Assembly (NCBI GenBank): GCA_044228625.1
Contig: JBGAUM010000132.1
Location: 1-8,915 of the forward strand
Origin: UKL13-2 sp044228625
Lineage (GTDB): Bacteria > Pseudomonadota > Gammaproteobacteria > Burkholderiales > Usitatibacteraceae
Direction of reading: 5' to 3'
DNA length: 8,915 nt
Positions 1-6,555 of the stretch are shown piece after piece (position 1 is the stretch's first letter; the number at the start of each line of letters is the position of its first letter). The notes beneath the pieces were generated by a model, which was not told the origin of the DNA, ran no database searches, and saw only the letters and a list, made by a program, of their open reading frames with translations. A program made the translations under genes and the position numbers.

Positions 1-1
1 A

Positions 2-2209
2 GAGGCGTTAGCCGCTTATGAACAGGCGCTTTCGATCAACCCAATGTCACCTGTGGTGTTCAGCAACCGGCTCGCTCTGCTGAAATTGGATTCGCGGATC
101 GATGCGTTGGCACTTTGCGAGGCGCATCGAGGATGGTCCCGGTGGTTTGCACATGAGGGTTGCGGGGCGCCGCTTCTTCGGAATTCGCGCGACCCGGCTC
201 GCAAATTGAAAATCGGCTACGTCTCGCCAGATGCCCATTCAGCGTTGCCGGGATTCATCGATCCAATCATGGCGTCGCACCGCCGGGATTTGTTCGACGT
301 CTTTGTCTATTTCAACCACCCGCCGCCGGCAGAACGGATTTCCGCATTGGGTTCGGGAGCGTTGGTGCGCGTCATGCGTGGCCTGGACGATGCGGAGGTG
401 GCGCGCCAGGTGCATGCCGATGGCATTGATCTCCTGATCGATATTGCCGGGCACACAGGACATAACCGGCTCGGTGTGTTTGCCCGGCGCCCGGCGCCGG
501 TTCAACTGACCTGGTTGGACTATTTGTGCACCACCGGCATTCCGGGAATGGACTACCGGATCACGGATATGGTCGCGGATCCGCCGGGCCATGAAGCCTT
601 TCATAGTGAAAGACTGGTTCGGCTTCCAGACACGCAATGGTGCTGGTCTCCGCCAGCCGATGCACCGCCGGTGGAAGCGTCGCCAGCACGTCAGAATGGT
701 TTTGTGACATTCGGATCGTTCAACCATGCACAGAAGCTGACGGAAGAAACCCTGCACCTTTGGAAGCGAGTGTTGGAGGCGATTCCCGACGCGCACCTGC
801 TGGTCGCGGGACTGCCGGATGGATTTGCACGCCGACGCGTGTCGTCCGCCTTGGGCAACCCGGGCGACCGCCTCGAGTTTCTTCCCCGCATGCCGGCGGC
901 CGAGTACCGCAGGGCCTTTGCTCGCGTGGATGTTGTTCTCGACCCACGGCCGTTCAGCGGGGCCACGACGACTTTGGATGCGCTGTACCAGGGCGTGCCT
1001 GTGCTCACGTGCCCGGGCGAACGATCATGCTCGCGATCCAGTGCGAGTTTGCTGACGGTGCTGGGGCTGCAAGATTGGATCGCTGAGACGCCGGCTGATT
1101 TCGTTGCACGTGCGGTGCAGGCGGCGGCCGATCCAGATACGCTGTCCGCATTGCGCGTGGGGTTGAGGTCGCGTGTCAGGGAAAGCGACGTGTGTGACTT
1201 GCGGCGATTTGTCGGGCAACTCGAGTCTTGCTTTCGCGCGGTGTGGCAGTCGTGGTGCGATTCCAGCGCGTCCTGCGACGACCGCAGCGGCAAGCTCCTC
1301 CGCGTGCAGGACATGCATGGAAAAAAATCGACCGAAGAAGTGCTCAAAGCGGCTGTGGACGTGGCACGGCAGGAGCCGAACTGGGAACTGGCGAAGGTCG
1401 AGCTGGTCCGCGCGGCCTTGGCGTGGGGAAATGAACACCCAGACGCCAAAGCGCTTTGGCAACTGCCATTTGATCGTGCACCACGCGCGCGTGTTTCGGT
1501 GATTGCGTGCAGCATCCGCGACGACCATTTCGCCGCACTCAAGGCTGGCCTCGCGCAGCAGTTTGCCGCACACGACTTTGAAATCATCGGGATTCACGAC
1601 GCGAAATCCCTTTGTGAAGGATTCAATCGCGGCGCAAAACGGGCGAAAGGCGACATCCTGATTTTCTGCCACGATGACATCGAGTTTGTGCATGAAGACT
1701 TCGGCGAAAGGGTTCTTGCGCATCTGCGTGCGGCGGATGTCGTCGGGTTGGCCGGTGCCACGGCGTTGACCAGTGGTGATTGGCGCTTTGCGGGCGCGCC
1801 TTCACTCGTCGGCCAAATTCTTCACCGGCCCCCTGCAGGTCACACCGGCTTTCTTTACCACGCCATCGGTCTCCAAGAGCCGCCAGGGCCCATCCAAGCG
1901 CTCGATGGCGTTTGGCTGGCCATGCACCGGCGTGTGTGGGAGACGATTGGATTTGATGAAGTCACGTTCGACGGCTTCCATCTATACGATGTCGATTTCA
2001 CCTACCGGGCAGCGCAGGGCGGCTATCGGTTGATTGCGCCGCGCGACTTGTTGCTGCTGCATTTTTCCACCGGCCGATATGACGTGACTTGGCAGCGGTA
2101 CAACCGTCGATTCCTTGACAAGTTTCCGGCGATGTCCAATTTTCCCGATGCGCGCCGGCATGGCGCCATCCATGTAAAGTTGCAAAGCCTGGATCTCCCG
2201 CTTGGCTGA
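2..2209 (+). CDS. TPR / GT41 (SPINDLY, O-GlcNAc transferase-like) glycosyltransferase fused to a GT2-like domain, 5'-truncated
   Basis: The frame is open from the window edge, so the start lies upstream; the first in-frame ATG (44) is probably internal. The first codons read like the end of a TPR repeat (EALAAYEQALSINP). From about 205 to 1255 the protein matches the O-GlcNAc transferase C-terminal fold: GHTGHNRL near 449-472, TWLDYLCTTGIPGMDYRITD near 510-570, FGSFNHAQKL near 710-740 with the family lysine at 734-736, and DPRPFSGATTTLDALYQGVP from 941. After a charged linker (about 1260-1480) a second domain begins. It has a RVSVIACSIRDD strand, an HDD metal/nucleotide motif at 1670-1678 and LDGVWLAMHRRVWE near 1900-1945, resembling GT2-like family Glyco_tranf_2_5. 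Family knowledge: GT41 enzymes transfer sugars from UDP-sugars to proteins. Inference: a two-domain sugar transferase for protein or surface glycosylation; donor and acceptor unknown. Its last 8 bp overlap pncC. Confidence 0.88.
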   Translation, partial: EALAAYEQALSINPMSPVVFSNRLALLKLDSRIDALALCEAHRGWSRWFAHEGCGAPLLRNSRDPARKLKIGYVSPDAHSALPGFIDPIMASHRRDLFDVFVYFNHPPPAERISALGSGALVRVMRGLDDAEVARQVHADGIDLLIDIAGHTGHNRLGVFARRPAPVQLTWLDYLCTTGIPGMDYRITDMVADPPGHEAFHSERLVRLPDTQWCWSPPADAPPVEASPARQNGFVTFGSFNHAQKLTEETLHLWKRVLEAIPDAHLLVAGLPDGFARRRVSSALGNPGDRLEFLPRMPAAEYRRAFARVDVVLDPRPFSGATTTLDALYQGVPVLTCPGERSCSRSSASLLTVLGLQDWIAETPADFVARAVQAAADPDTLSALRVGLRSRVRESDVCDLRRFVGQLESCFRAVWQSWCDSSASCDDRSGKLLRVQDMHGKKSTEEVLKAAVDVARQEPNWELAKVELVRAALAWGNEHPDAKALWQLPFDRAPRARVSVIACSIRDDHFAALKAGLAQQFAAHDFEIIGIHDAKSLCEGFNRGAKRAKGDILIFCHDDIEFVHEDFGERVLAHLRAADVVGLAGATALTSGDWRFAGAPSLVGQILHRPPAGHTGFLYHAIGLQEPPGPIQALDGVWLAMHRRVWETIGFDEVTFDGFHLYDVDFTYRAAQGGYRLIAPRDLLLLHFSTGRYDVTWQRYNRRFLDKFPAMSNFPDARRHGAIHVKLQSLDLPLG

Positions 2210-2666
2210 AACGCTCGGTCAATCCCTGAAAAGAACCGGCTTGATGTTGGCCACTGCCGAATCCTGCACTGGGGGGGGTATTGCCGAAGCCGTCACCCGG
2301 GTGTCGGGTTCATCGGCGTGGTTTGATTGTGCCTTCGTGACCTACAGTTACGAAGCAAAAACGTCGATGCTGGGTGTGCACCGCGATACGCTGGTGGATC
2401 ACGGTGCGGTGTCTGAGAAAACGGCCCACGAAATGGTGGAGGGTGCGATTGCCCGGTCGCGTGCGCAGGTGGCCATTGCCGTGACCGGCATTGCCGGGCC
2501 CACCGGCGGGTTGCCGGACAAGCCCGTCGGCACCGTCTGGTTTGCTTGGAAAATACCAAAAAAACCCATTATTTCAATGGTTTGCCATTTCAGTGGGGAT
2601 CGCGTCGCGATCCGCCAGCAGACCATTGTCCACGCCCTGAAAGAGCTGCTTCATAATCTTTCTTGA
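2202..2666 (+). CDS. pncC: Nicotinamide-nucleotide amidohydrolase PncC (CinA C-terminal domain)
   Basis: Deamidates nicotinamide mononucleotide to nicotinate mononucleotide in pyridine-nucleotide salvage; cytoplasmic. The 154-residue product is the stand-alone CinA C-terminal form, without the N-terminal MoCF-like domain of full CinA. Visible motifs are AESCTGGGIAEAV (residues 19-31, nucleophile Ser21), SSAWFDCAFVTYSYEAK (37-53, with Tyr48 and Lys53) and VTGIAGPTGGLPDKPVGTVW (94-113). The start is a TTG at 2202. It keeps the usual N-terminal helix, while the next ATG (2244) would cut close to the catalytic motif. A weak GGAT lies at 2191-2194. The gene overlaps the glycosyltransferase by 8 bp, suggesting translational coupling. 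The pncC-recA-recX order is common in proteobacteria. An eight-G run (2271-2278) encodes the glycines of the catalytic motif. Confidence 0.93.
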   Translation: MAETLGQSLKRTGLMLATAESCTGGGIAEAVTRVSGSSAWFDCAFVTYSYEAKTSMLGVHRDTLVDHGAVSEKTAHEMVEGAIARSRAQVAIAVTGIAGPTGGLPDKPVGTVWFAWKIPKKPIISMVCHFSGDRVAIRQQTIVHALKELLHNLS

Positions 2667-2701
2667 GGGCTTGGCTTGGTTCCGGATTTCAAAAAAACCG
2701 C

Positions 2702-2730
2702 TTGCCAACCACAAAATTCTCCGGTACTGT
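2702..2730 (+). promoter_or_regulatory. recA sigma70-type promoter
   Basis: TTGCCA (2702-2707) and TACTGT (2725-2730) are separated by exactly 17 nt, a good -35/-10 arrangement. The -10 hexamer is also the left end of the first LexA box, so repressor binding would block RNA polymerase. The spacing and overlap are seen in the sequence; activity is inferred. Confidence 0.7.
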
Positions 2731-2744
2731 ACGCAAATACAGGC
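2725..2744 (+). promoter_or_regulatory. LexA (SOS) box 1 of recA
   Basis: CTGT (2727-2730), 8 nt, then ACAG (2739-2742): a perfect match to the E. coli-type SOS consensus CTGT-N8-ACAG, preceded by the consensus TA. It covers the recA -10 hexamer, the expected position for SOS repression. Confidence 0.88.
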
Positions 2745-2761
2745 TGTAAACAGTTACAGCC
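2742..2761 (+). promoter_or_regulatory. LexA (SOS) box 2 of recA
   Basis: A second perfect CTGT-N8-ACAG (CTGT 2744-2747, ACAG 2756-2759) starts 17 bp after the first, 44 nt upstream of the recA start. The cores are separated by one base (2743). The 17-bp offset is about 1.6 helical turns, so two LexA dimers would sit on different faces of the helix. Tandem function is inferred. Confidence 0.72.
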
Positions 2762-2803
2762 CGTGACGCCAGATTTCAGAACCCCTAGAACCGGAGCCCC
2801 GCC

Positions 2804-3862
2804 ATGAACATGATGAAAGAATCCTTTATGGACGAAAACAAAAGCAAGGCCCTGCAAGCCGCGCTGTCGCAGATCGAGAAGCAATTTGGCAAGGGCTCCA
2901 TCATGAAGATGGGCGAGAGCCGCATCGGTCACGACATCATTCCGGTGTCCACGGGGTCGTTGGGACTCGACATCGCGCTGGGAATTGGCGGTTTGCCGCG
3001 CGGGCGAGTCGTTGAAATTTTTGGTCCGGAATCGTCCGGCAAAACCACACTGACCCTGCAAGTCATCGCGGAAATGCAAAAGACCGGCGGAACGGCAGCG
3101 TTCATTGATGCCGAACATGCCCTCGACCCGCAATATGCGCAAAAGCTGGGCGTCAACATCAACGAGCTGCTGATTTCTCAGCCGGACAATGGCGAGCAGG
3201 CGCTGGAAATCGCCGACATGCTGGTGCGGTCCGGGTCGGTGGACGTGGTTGTCGTGGATTCCGTCGCCGCATTGACGCCGCGCGCGGAAATTGAAGGCGA
3301 AATGGGAGATCAACTTCCAGGCTTGCAGGCACGCTTGATGAGCCAGGCGCTGCGCAAGCTGACCGCCAATATCAAGAAGTCCAATACGCTGGTGATCTTC
3401 ATCAACCAGATCCGCATGAAGATCGGCGTGATGTTTGGCAACCCGGAAACCACGACGGGCGGCAACGCGCTCAAGTTCTATGCGTCCGTCCGCCTCGACA
3501 TTCGCCGTACCGGCGCCATCAAGGCCGGCGAAGAGGTAATCGGCTCCGAAACCCGCGTCAAGGTGGTCAAGAACAAGGTGGCGCCGCCGTTCCGCACCGC
3601 CGATTTCGACATTCTTTACGGCGAGGGCATCTCACGCGAAGGCGAGATCATCGAGCTTGGCGTGGTTCACAAGATCGTTGAAAAGTCCGGCGCCTGGTAT
3701 GCCTACAACGGCGAGAAGATTGGCCAGGGCAAGGACAATACGCGCCGGTTTCTGAAGGACAACCCTGAAATGGCCCAGGAAATTGAGGCCAAGATTCGGG
3801 AAGCTGTCGGTGTGGCCTCTGCAGACGGTGGCGAAGCCGAAGACGAGGCCGTTGAAGAGTAG
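2804..3862 (+). CDS. recA: Recombinase RecA
   Basis: ATP-dependent DNA strand-exchange protein and co-protease for LexA self-cleavage. The 352-residue product is complete. It shows Walker A GPESSGKTT (residues 74-82), Walker B VVVVDS (148-153), the loop 1 region EGEMGDQLPG (164-173), the loop 2 region GVMFGNPETTTGGNALKFYA (208-227) and an acidic C-terminal tail ending EAEDEAVEE. The ATG at 2804 has a well-spaced GGAG (2793-2796). The ATG at 2828 would give the classic MDENKSKALQAAL N-terminus, so the first eight residues (MNMMKESF) may be a real extension or a mis-assigned start. The gene is preceded by a promoter and two LexA boxes and followed by a strong hairpin. Confidence 0.99.
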   Translation: MNMMKESFMDENKSKALQAALSQIEKQFGKGSIMKMGESRIGHDIIPVSTGSLGLDIALGIGGLPRGRVVEIFGPESSGKTTLTLQVIAEMQKTGGTAAFIDAEHALDPQYAQKLGVNINELLISQPDNGEQALEIADMLVRSGSVDVVVVDSVAALTPRAEIEGEMGDQLPGLQARLMSQALRKLTANIKKSNTLVIFINQIRMKIGVMFGNPETTTGGNALKFYASVRLDIRRTGAIKAGEEVIGSETRVKVVKNKVAPPFRTADFDILYGEGISREGEIIELGVVHKIVEKSGAWYAYNGEKIGQGKDNTRRFLKDNPEMAQEIEAKIREAVGVASADGGEAEDEAVEE

Positions 3863-3875
3863 CCGCGTCAAGAGC

Positions 3876-3898
3876 GCGTCGCGGTAAGACCGCGACGC
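3876..3898 (+). repeat. Perfect 10-bp hairpin just after recA
   Basis: GCGTCGCGGT (3876-3885) and ACCGCGACGC (3889-3898) are perfect complements around an AAG loop, 13 nt after the recA stop. No T-run follows, so it is a weak candidate for intrinsic termination. It may protect the recA mRNA 3' end, or help terminate in another way. Confidence 0.7.
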
Positions 3899-3994
3899 CT
3901 CCACGAGTTTAAGCAAGTCGTTCGCACTGTTGGTGCCACATGGGCCGACGGTATAGGGGCGGCTTTGCCTGCAGTTTGAATCAGTTCGATGGTT

Positions 3995-4058
3995 GGGCCG
4001 CTTGAATTGACTGAGTGAGTGTTCAAGAGTCCGTCAAGAAAGGCGGCCCCTTTTTATT
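3995..4058 (+). terminator. Terminator- or attenuator-like structure in front of the cysteine-rich gene
   Basis: GGGCCGC (3995-4001) pairs with GCGGCCC (4043-4049), followed by C and TTTTTATT (4051-4058). The 41-nt interior can fold further, for example TTGAA (4002-4006) with TTCAA (4022-4026), or TTGAC (4007-4011) with GTCAA (4033-4037). It ends 4 nt before the AAGGAG Shine-Dalgarno of the next gene. It could end recA transcription with partial read-through, or act as a leader attenuator. The long loop makes it atypical. Confidence 0.55.
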
Positions 4059-4073
4059 CGGAAGGAGTCCGGC

Positions 4074-4481
4074 ATGTTGGAATCAATATTGAGTTCTCGG
4101 GAATCATCAAAGGCTGCCGGATTTCTTCGCCAACTGCGTGGCCAGGAATCTGGCACCAGTCGGGGCATTGCGTTTCAACGCCCTGTCCCGCGTGGCCAGC
4201 AAAAGTTCGTCAAGCCGAAGGCCATTTGCAGCCGTTGCGAGCGGTTTTCATTCTTGTCTGAGGATGTGGGGCAGTCCTGCCATTCATCGATGCGGGATGT
4301 GCGCTGCGGCGGATGCATGATTGCAACCGATGCATTGCGTGACTGGTCGTCTTGCAACTGGTGTAGCGGGTCCGGCTGGCATCACAGCATGTGTTGCATC
4401 AAGTGCAACGGTTCCGGGTGGGTCCGCGCCGCAGATCAAGCGCGTTCGGCAAGGTCGGAATTAAGACTCACCGGCAGTTGA
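4074..4481 (+). CDS. Small cysteine-rich protein with DnaJ-like zinc knuckles, between recA and recX
   Basis: The product has 135 residues and I do not recognise it as a named family. A strong AGGAG (4063-4067) lies 6 nt before the ATG. The first 50 residues are polar and basic. The rest carries four CxxC pairs, at Cys52/55, Cys78/81, Cys94/97 and Cys108/111. The last two extend to CNWCSGSG and CIKCNGSG, the CxxCxGxG signature of the DnaJ cysteine-rich domain. Cys69 and Cys107 are extra. Inference: it binds one or two zinc ions and acts as a small protein- or nucleic-acid-binding module; no J-domain is present. The gene stops 2 nt before the likely recX start, so coupling is plausible. By hand count 4081-4180 is 52% GC, lower than 6601-6700 in deoC (66%). 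It could be a lineage-specific gene. Confidence 0.72.
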   Translation: MLESILSSRESSKAAGFLRQLRGQESGTSRGIAFQRPVPRGQQKFVKPKAICSRCERFSFLSEDVGQSCHSSMRDVRCGGCMIATDALRDWSSCNWCSGSGWHHSMCCIKCNGSGWVRAADQARSARSELRLTGS

Positions 4482-4483
4482 CC

Positions 4484-5026
4484 ATGGGGACGAGCGCCTT
4501 CTCCATCGCCTTTGCTTCTTCAATACTGGGCCAAGGCCCCGAATATGCGGACCTCAAATCGGCGGCAGACGCCCCGCAACCCATCAAGCCGCAAAATCGT
4601 GAACTGGTCTCCCGCGCGATTGCGCTGCTGGCGCGACGTGACCTGAGCCGCGCTGCATTGATTGCCCGCCTGCTCAAGGACGGGTTTGAACGCAATGAGT
4701 GCGAGTCCGTGTCACGTTGGTGCGAAGCCTGCGGATTCCTCAACGAGCAGCGGCACGCCGACTCGATCGCCCGTCGTCTGAGCGCACGCTATGGCGCGAA
4801 GCGTGTCGCCATCGGAATGCGGCAAAAAGGGATCACCGACAGTACCGTGTCAACCGTGATCGCTGGGTTGGATCCTTCCGAAGTGGAACGCGCACGCGCG
4901 TTGTTGGCGCGTCGATTTGACGAGACCGATGAAAGTCTGGAAACCAGGGTGAAGAAGCACCGTTTTCTCCTGCAACGCGGTTTTTCCGGAGAGACCATTC
5001 GATTGGCATTGAAACGCGCTGAATAG
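4484..5026 (+). CDS. recX: Regulatory protein RecX
   Basis: RecX binds RecA filaments and modulates, usually inhibits, recombinase and co-protease activity. Starting at ATG 4484 the product has 180 residues. Family hallmarks are a first three-helix repeat (SRAIALLARRDLSRAALIAR, residues 43-62), GFLNEQRHADSIARRLSARY (84-103), GAKRVAIGMRQKGI (104-117) and the C-terminal FLLQRGFSGETIRLAL (161-176). About 36 N-terminal residues precede the conserved part. The frame is open further upstream (ATG at 4391), but that start overlaps the cysteine-rich gene by 91 bp and adds a non-conserved basic stretch. The 4484 start lies 2 nt after the upstream stop and has no good Shine-Dalgarno of its own, which fits translational coupling. 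Confidence 0.92.
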   Translation: MGTSAFSIAFASSILGQGPEYADLKSAADAPQPIKPQNRELVSRAIALLARRDLSRAALIARLLKDGFERNECESVSRWCEACGFLNEQRHADSIARRLSARYGAKRVAIGMRQKGITDSTVSTVIAGLDPSEVERARALLARRFDETDESLETRVKKHRFLLQRGFSGETIRLALKRAE

Positions 5027-5095
5027 GGCTTGATTGTCCGCTGGCGTGCTGATCGATGTTACGCCGCAGGATGATTCACTCCGACCTTTGCAATT

Positions 5096-5113
5096 GATGC
5101 GAAGCGCCGCATC
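5096..5113 (+). repeat. Short inverted repeat downstream of recX
   Basis: GATGCG (5096-5101) and CGCATC (5108-5113) flank a 6-nt loop, 70 nt after the recX stop. No T-run follows. It could be part of a Rho-type end or chance. The rest of the 227-nt gap up to 5253 shows only a 7-bp direct repeat (GTCAATT at 5130-5136 and 5140-5146). Confidence 0.3.
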
Positions 5114-5253
5114 ACCAAGCCCTGCGGGTGTCAATTTTGGTCAATTGAGTGGCCAATGGGGACCATTCGGCGCAGAATAGACAGCCACCGACCCAACGAA
5201 TTCTCAGAGGGTTGCCCCAAGACCGTTGCCCCGTCTGAACCGGCTGTTTCAAC

Positions 5254-6186
5254 ATGTGGTTTTACAAACTACTCGACGCGATTCCTTGGGTGCGCGAAAG
5301 CCTACCGCGCAAGCTGGGCTTCATGCTGTTCCTTGCAACGCAGGTGACGCTCGTCCTGTTCGTCTTGGCGAAGTGGGCGCTGGATAGTCCACTGGACTAC
5401 GGGATCTTGCTCTTGGTGGCCAGCTTCAATTTGGGGTCCTGGGTCGTCGCGTATTTGGGCATGCGTTTGTTCCTGCAACCCGTTGAAGCCACTGCAGACG
5501 TACTGCGGGCCTACCTCGAACGCCGGCCAGTGAACATGCTGCCCATCACCGGGCACGATGTGGTCGGGCAACTCATGCGCGATGCGGACTACATTGGCAA
5601 ACGGCAGGAACTTGATTCCTCGCAGCTTCAGCGCTCTTTGGATGACGACACGCTGACGGGACTCTACTCGCGACGCGCCGCCAAACGCCGCCTGTTGGAG
5701 GATGTCGCGCGGTCGGACCGTGGGCAGATGCGCCTTCATTTCGCGTTCCTGTCCCTCCATGGCCTGTCCGATATTGGGCGCTTGCACGGCAATGAAAAGA
5801 TCGATGAATGGCTGCGACACATTGCCATGCTGCTCCGCGTGAACACGCGCCGCTCCGATTGGGTATCACGTTGGGCGGAGCACGTATTTGCGGTGGGATT
5901 TTGTGACAACAACAACATCGAAGAGACCGTGTCCCGGCTGCATGGCGTCATTGAGAAAAGCCCGTTTGAAATTGTGCCGGGCAAGCACGTTTCGCCGCTC
6001 GCCGCGGCCGGGGTAGCCGAACACGCTGCGGGAATCGAGATGCAAGCGTTCTTCGACCAGGCGCGGAATGCCGAGAAACGTGCGCAGGAAGGCTTGCAAG
6101 CCACTGACCCTGGTGCCCGCGTGGTGATTGTGCGGCTCGAAAAGCCAATCGATGCCGAACTGAAGGCGCTGCTGAAAGCCCAGTAG
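5254..6186 (+). CDS. Membrane-anchored protein with degenerate GGDEF domain
   Basis: The 310-residue protein has two hydrophobic segments (about residues 21-43 and 49-74), a HAMP-like linker (about 75-125), and a C-terminal domain (about 130-296) following the GGDEF fold: DDDTLTGLYSRRAAKRRL (129-146), then the helix with RLHGNEKIDEWLRHIAMLL (176-194) and SDWVSRW (201-207). The signature is lost: where RYGGDEFAV is expected the sequence reads RWAEHVFAV (206-214), and the aspartate that usually binds metal after the first strand is replaced in FAFLSLHGL. Family knowledge: GGDEF enzymes make cyclic-di-GMP from two GTP. Inference: this copy is catalytically inactive and may act as a sensor, scaffold or nucleotide receptor at the inner membrane. 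An in-frame TGA at 5236 makes ATG 5254 the first usable start. Its Shine-Dalgarno is weak. Confidence 0.85.
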   Translation: MWFYKLLDAIPWVRESLPRKLGFMLFLATQVTLVLFVLAKWALDSPLDYGILLLVASFNLGSWVVAYLGMRLFLQPVEATADVLRAYLERRPVNMLPITGHDVVGQLMRDADYIGKRQELDSSQLQRSLDDDTLTGLYSRRAAKRRLLEDVARSDRGQMRLHFAFLSLHGLSDIGRLHGNEKIDEWLRHIAMLLRVNTRRSDWVSRWAEHVFAVGFCDNNNIEETVSRLHGVIEKSPFEIVPGKHVSPLAAAGVAEHAAGIEMQAFFDQARNAEKRAQEGLQATDPGARVVIVRLEKPIDAELKALLKAQ

Positions 6187-6280
6187 GCGAGAAGATTGCC
6201 GCTGTTCTGGTATCGGGATCGCAAGCCGCGCGGAAGTTTTGCCGGCCCCAACGGGCGGCAGATGATTGCGCGGGCGCCGT

Positions 6281-6445
6281 TCAGCGCAGCGGCTGGTTTG
6301 CGTTCAGGCTGGCGACTTGCTGCGGCCCGTTGCCAGTCCACCGGAGGAGTTTCTCGCCCGCGCGCGGGTCAAGATCCATCCAAAGCAGCGGGGCAGCGGC
6401 CAGCATGAGGCCGAACGCAAAAAGGGAAATCCGGCGGTTCGACAT
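6281..6445 (-). CDS. Possible small membrane or exported peptide
   Basis: A 54-codon minus-strand frame (start 6445, TGA at 6283-6281) sits in the 395-bp space between the GGDEF-like gene and deoC, divergent from deoC. The N-terminus (MSNRRISLFAFGLMLAAAPL) is basic then hydrophobic, like a signal peptide or single membrane helix; the rest is polar (EKLLRWTGNGPQQVASLNAN). No Shine-Dalgarno is visible, and I do not recognise a family. Overlapping frames also exist on the plus strand here. Reported as a weak candidate; the region may simply be non-coding. Confidence 0.35.
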   Translation of the reverse strand: MSNRRISLFAFGLMLAAAPLLWMDLDPRAGEKLLRWTGNGPQQVASLNANQPLR

Positions 6446-6549
6446 GGCTTAACTGTACGCCAAACCGGCGCGAATGGGTATCGGGGAAATGGCGACCGTT
6501 TTCCACAGGCTGCCACCGGTTGCCAAACGAGGATCCGAAAGGCCGGGCG

Positions 6550-6555
6550 TATAAT
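6550..6555 (+). promoter_or_regulatory. deoC -10 element
   Basis: A perfect TATAAT lies 26 nt upstream of the deoC start, giving a short leader of about 20 nt. No -35 is seen at normal spacing: the nearest TTGCCA (6520-6525) is 24 nt away. An activator may be needed, or the -35 is degenerate. Confidence 0.5.

Noticed and set aside
691..1587. Minus-strand open frame inside the glycosyltransferase
   Set aside because: Serine/arginine-rich antisense translation opposite conserved GT41 motifs.
4019..4261. Overlapping plus-strand frame across the terminator and the start of the cysteine-rich gene
   Set aside because: No ribosome site, begins inside the terminator structure, and shows no motifs; the 4074 frame has both a ribosome site and ordered CxxC motifs.
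4391..4483. Upstream ATG extending recX
   Set aside because: It overlaps the cysteine-rich gene by 91 bp and adds a basic stretch with no RecX similarity; ATG 4484 is favoured, though its own ribosome site is weak.
6450..6468. Possible LexA half-site (CTGTACGCC...) upstream of deoC
   Set aside because: It resembles the left half of recA box 1 but the right half reads CCGG where ACAG is required, so it is not a palindromic SOS box.
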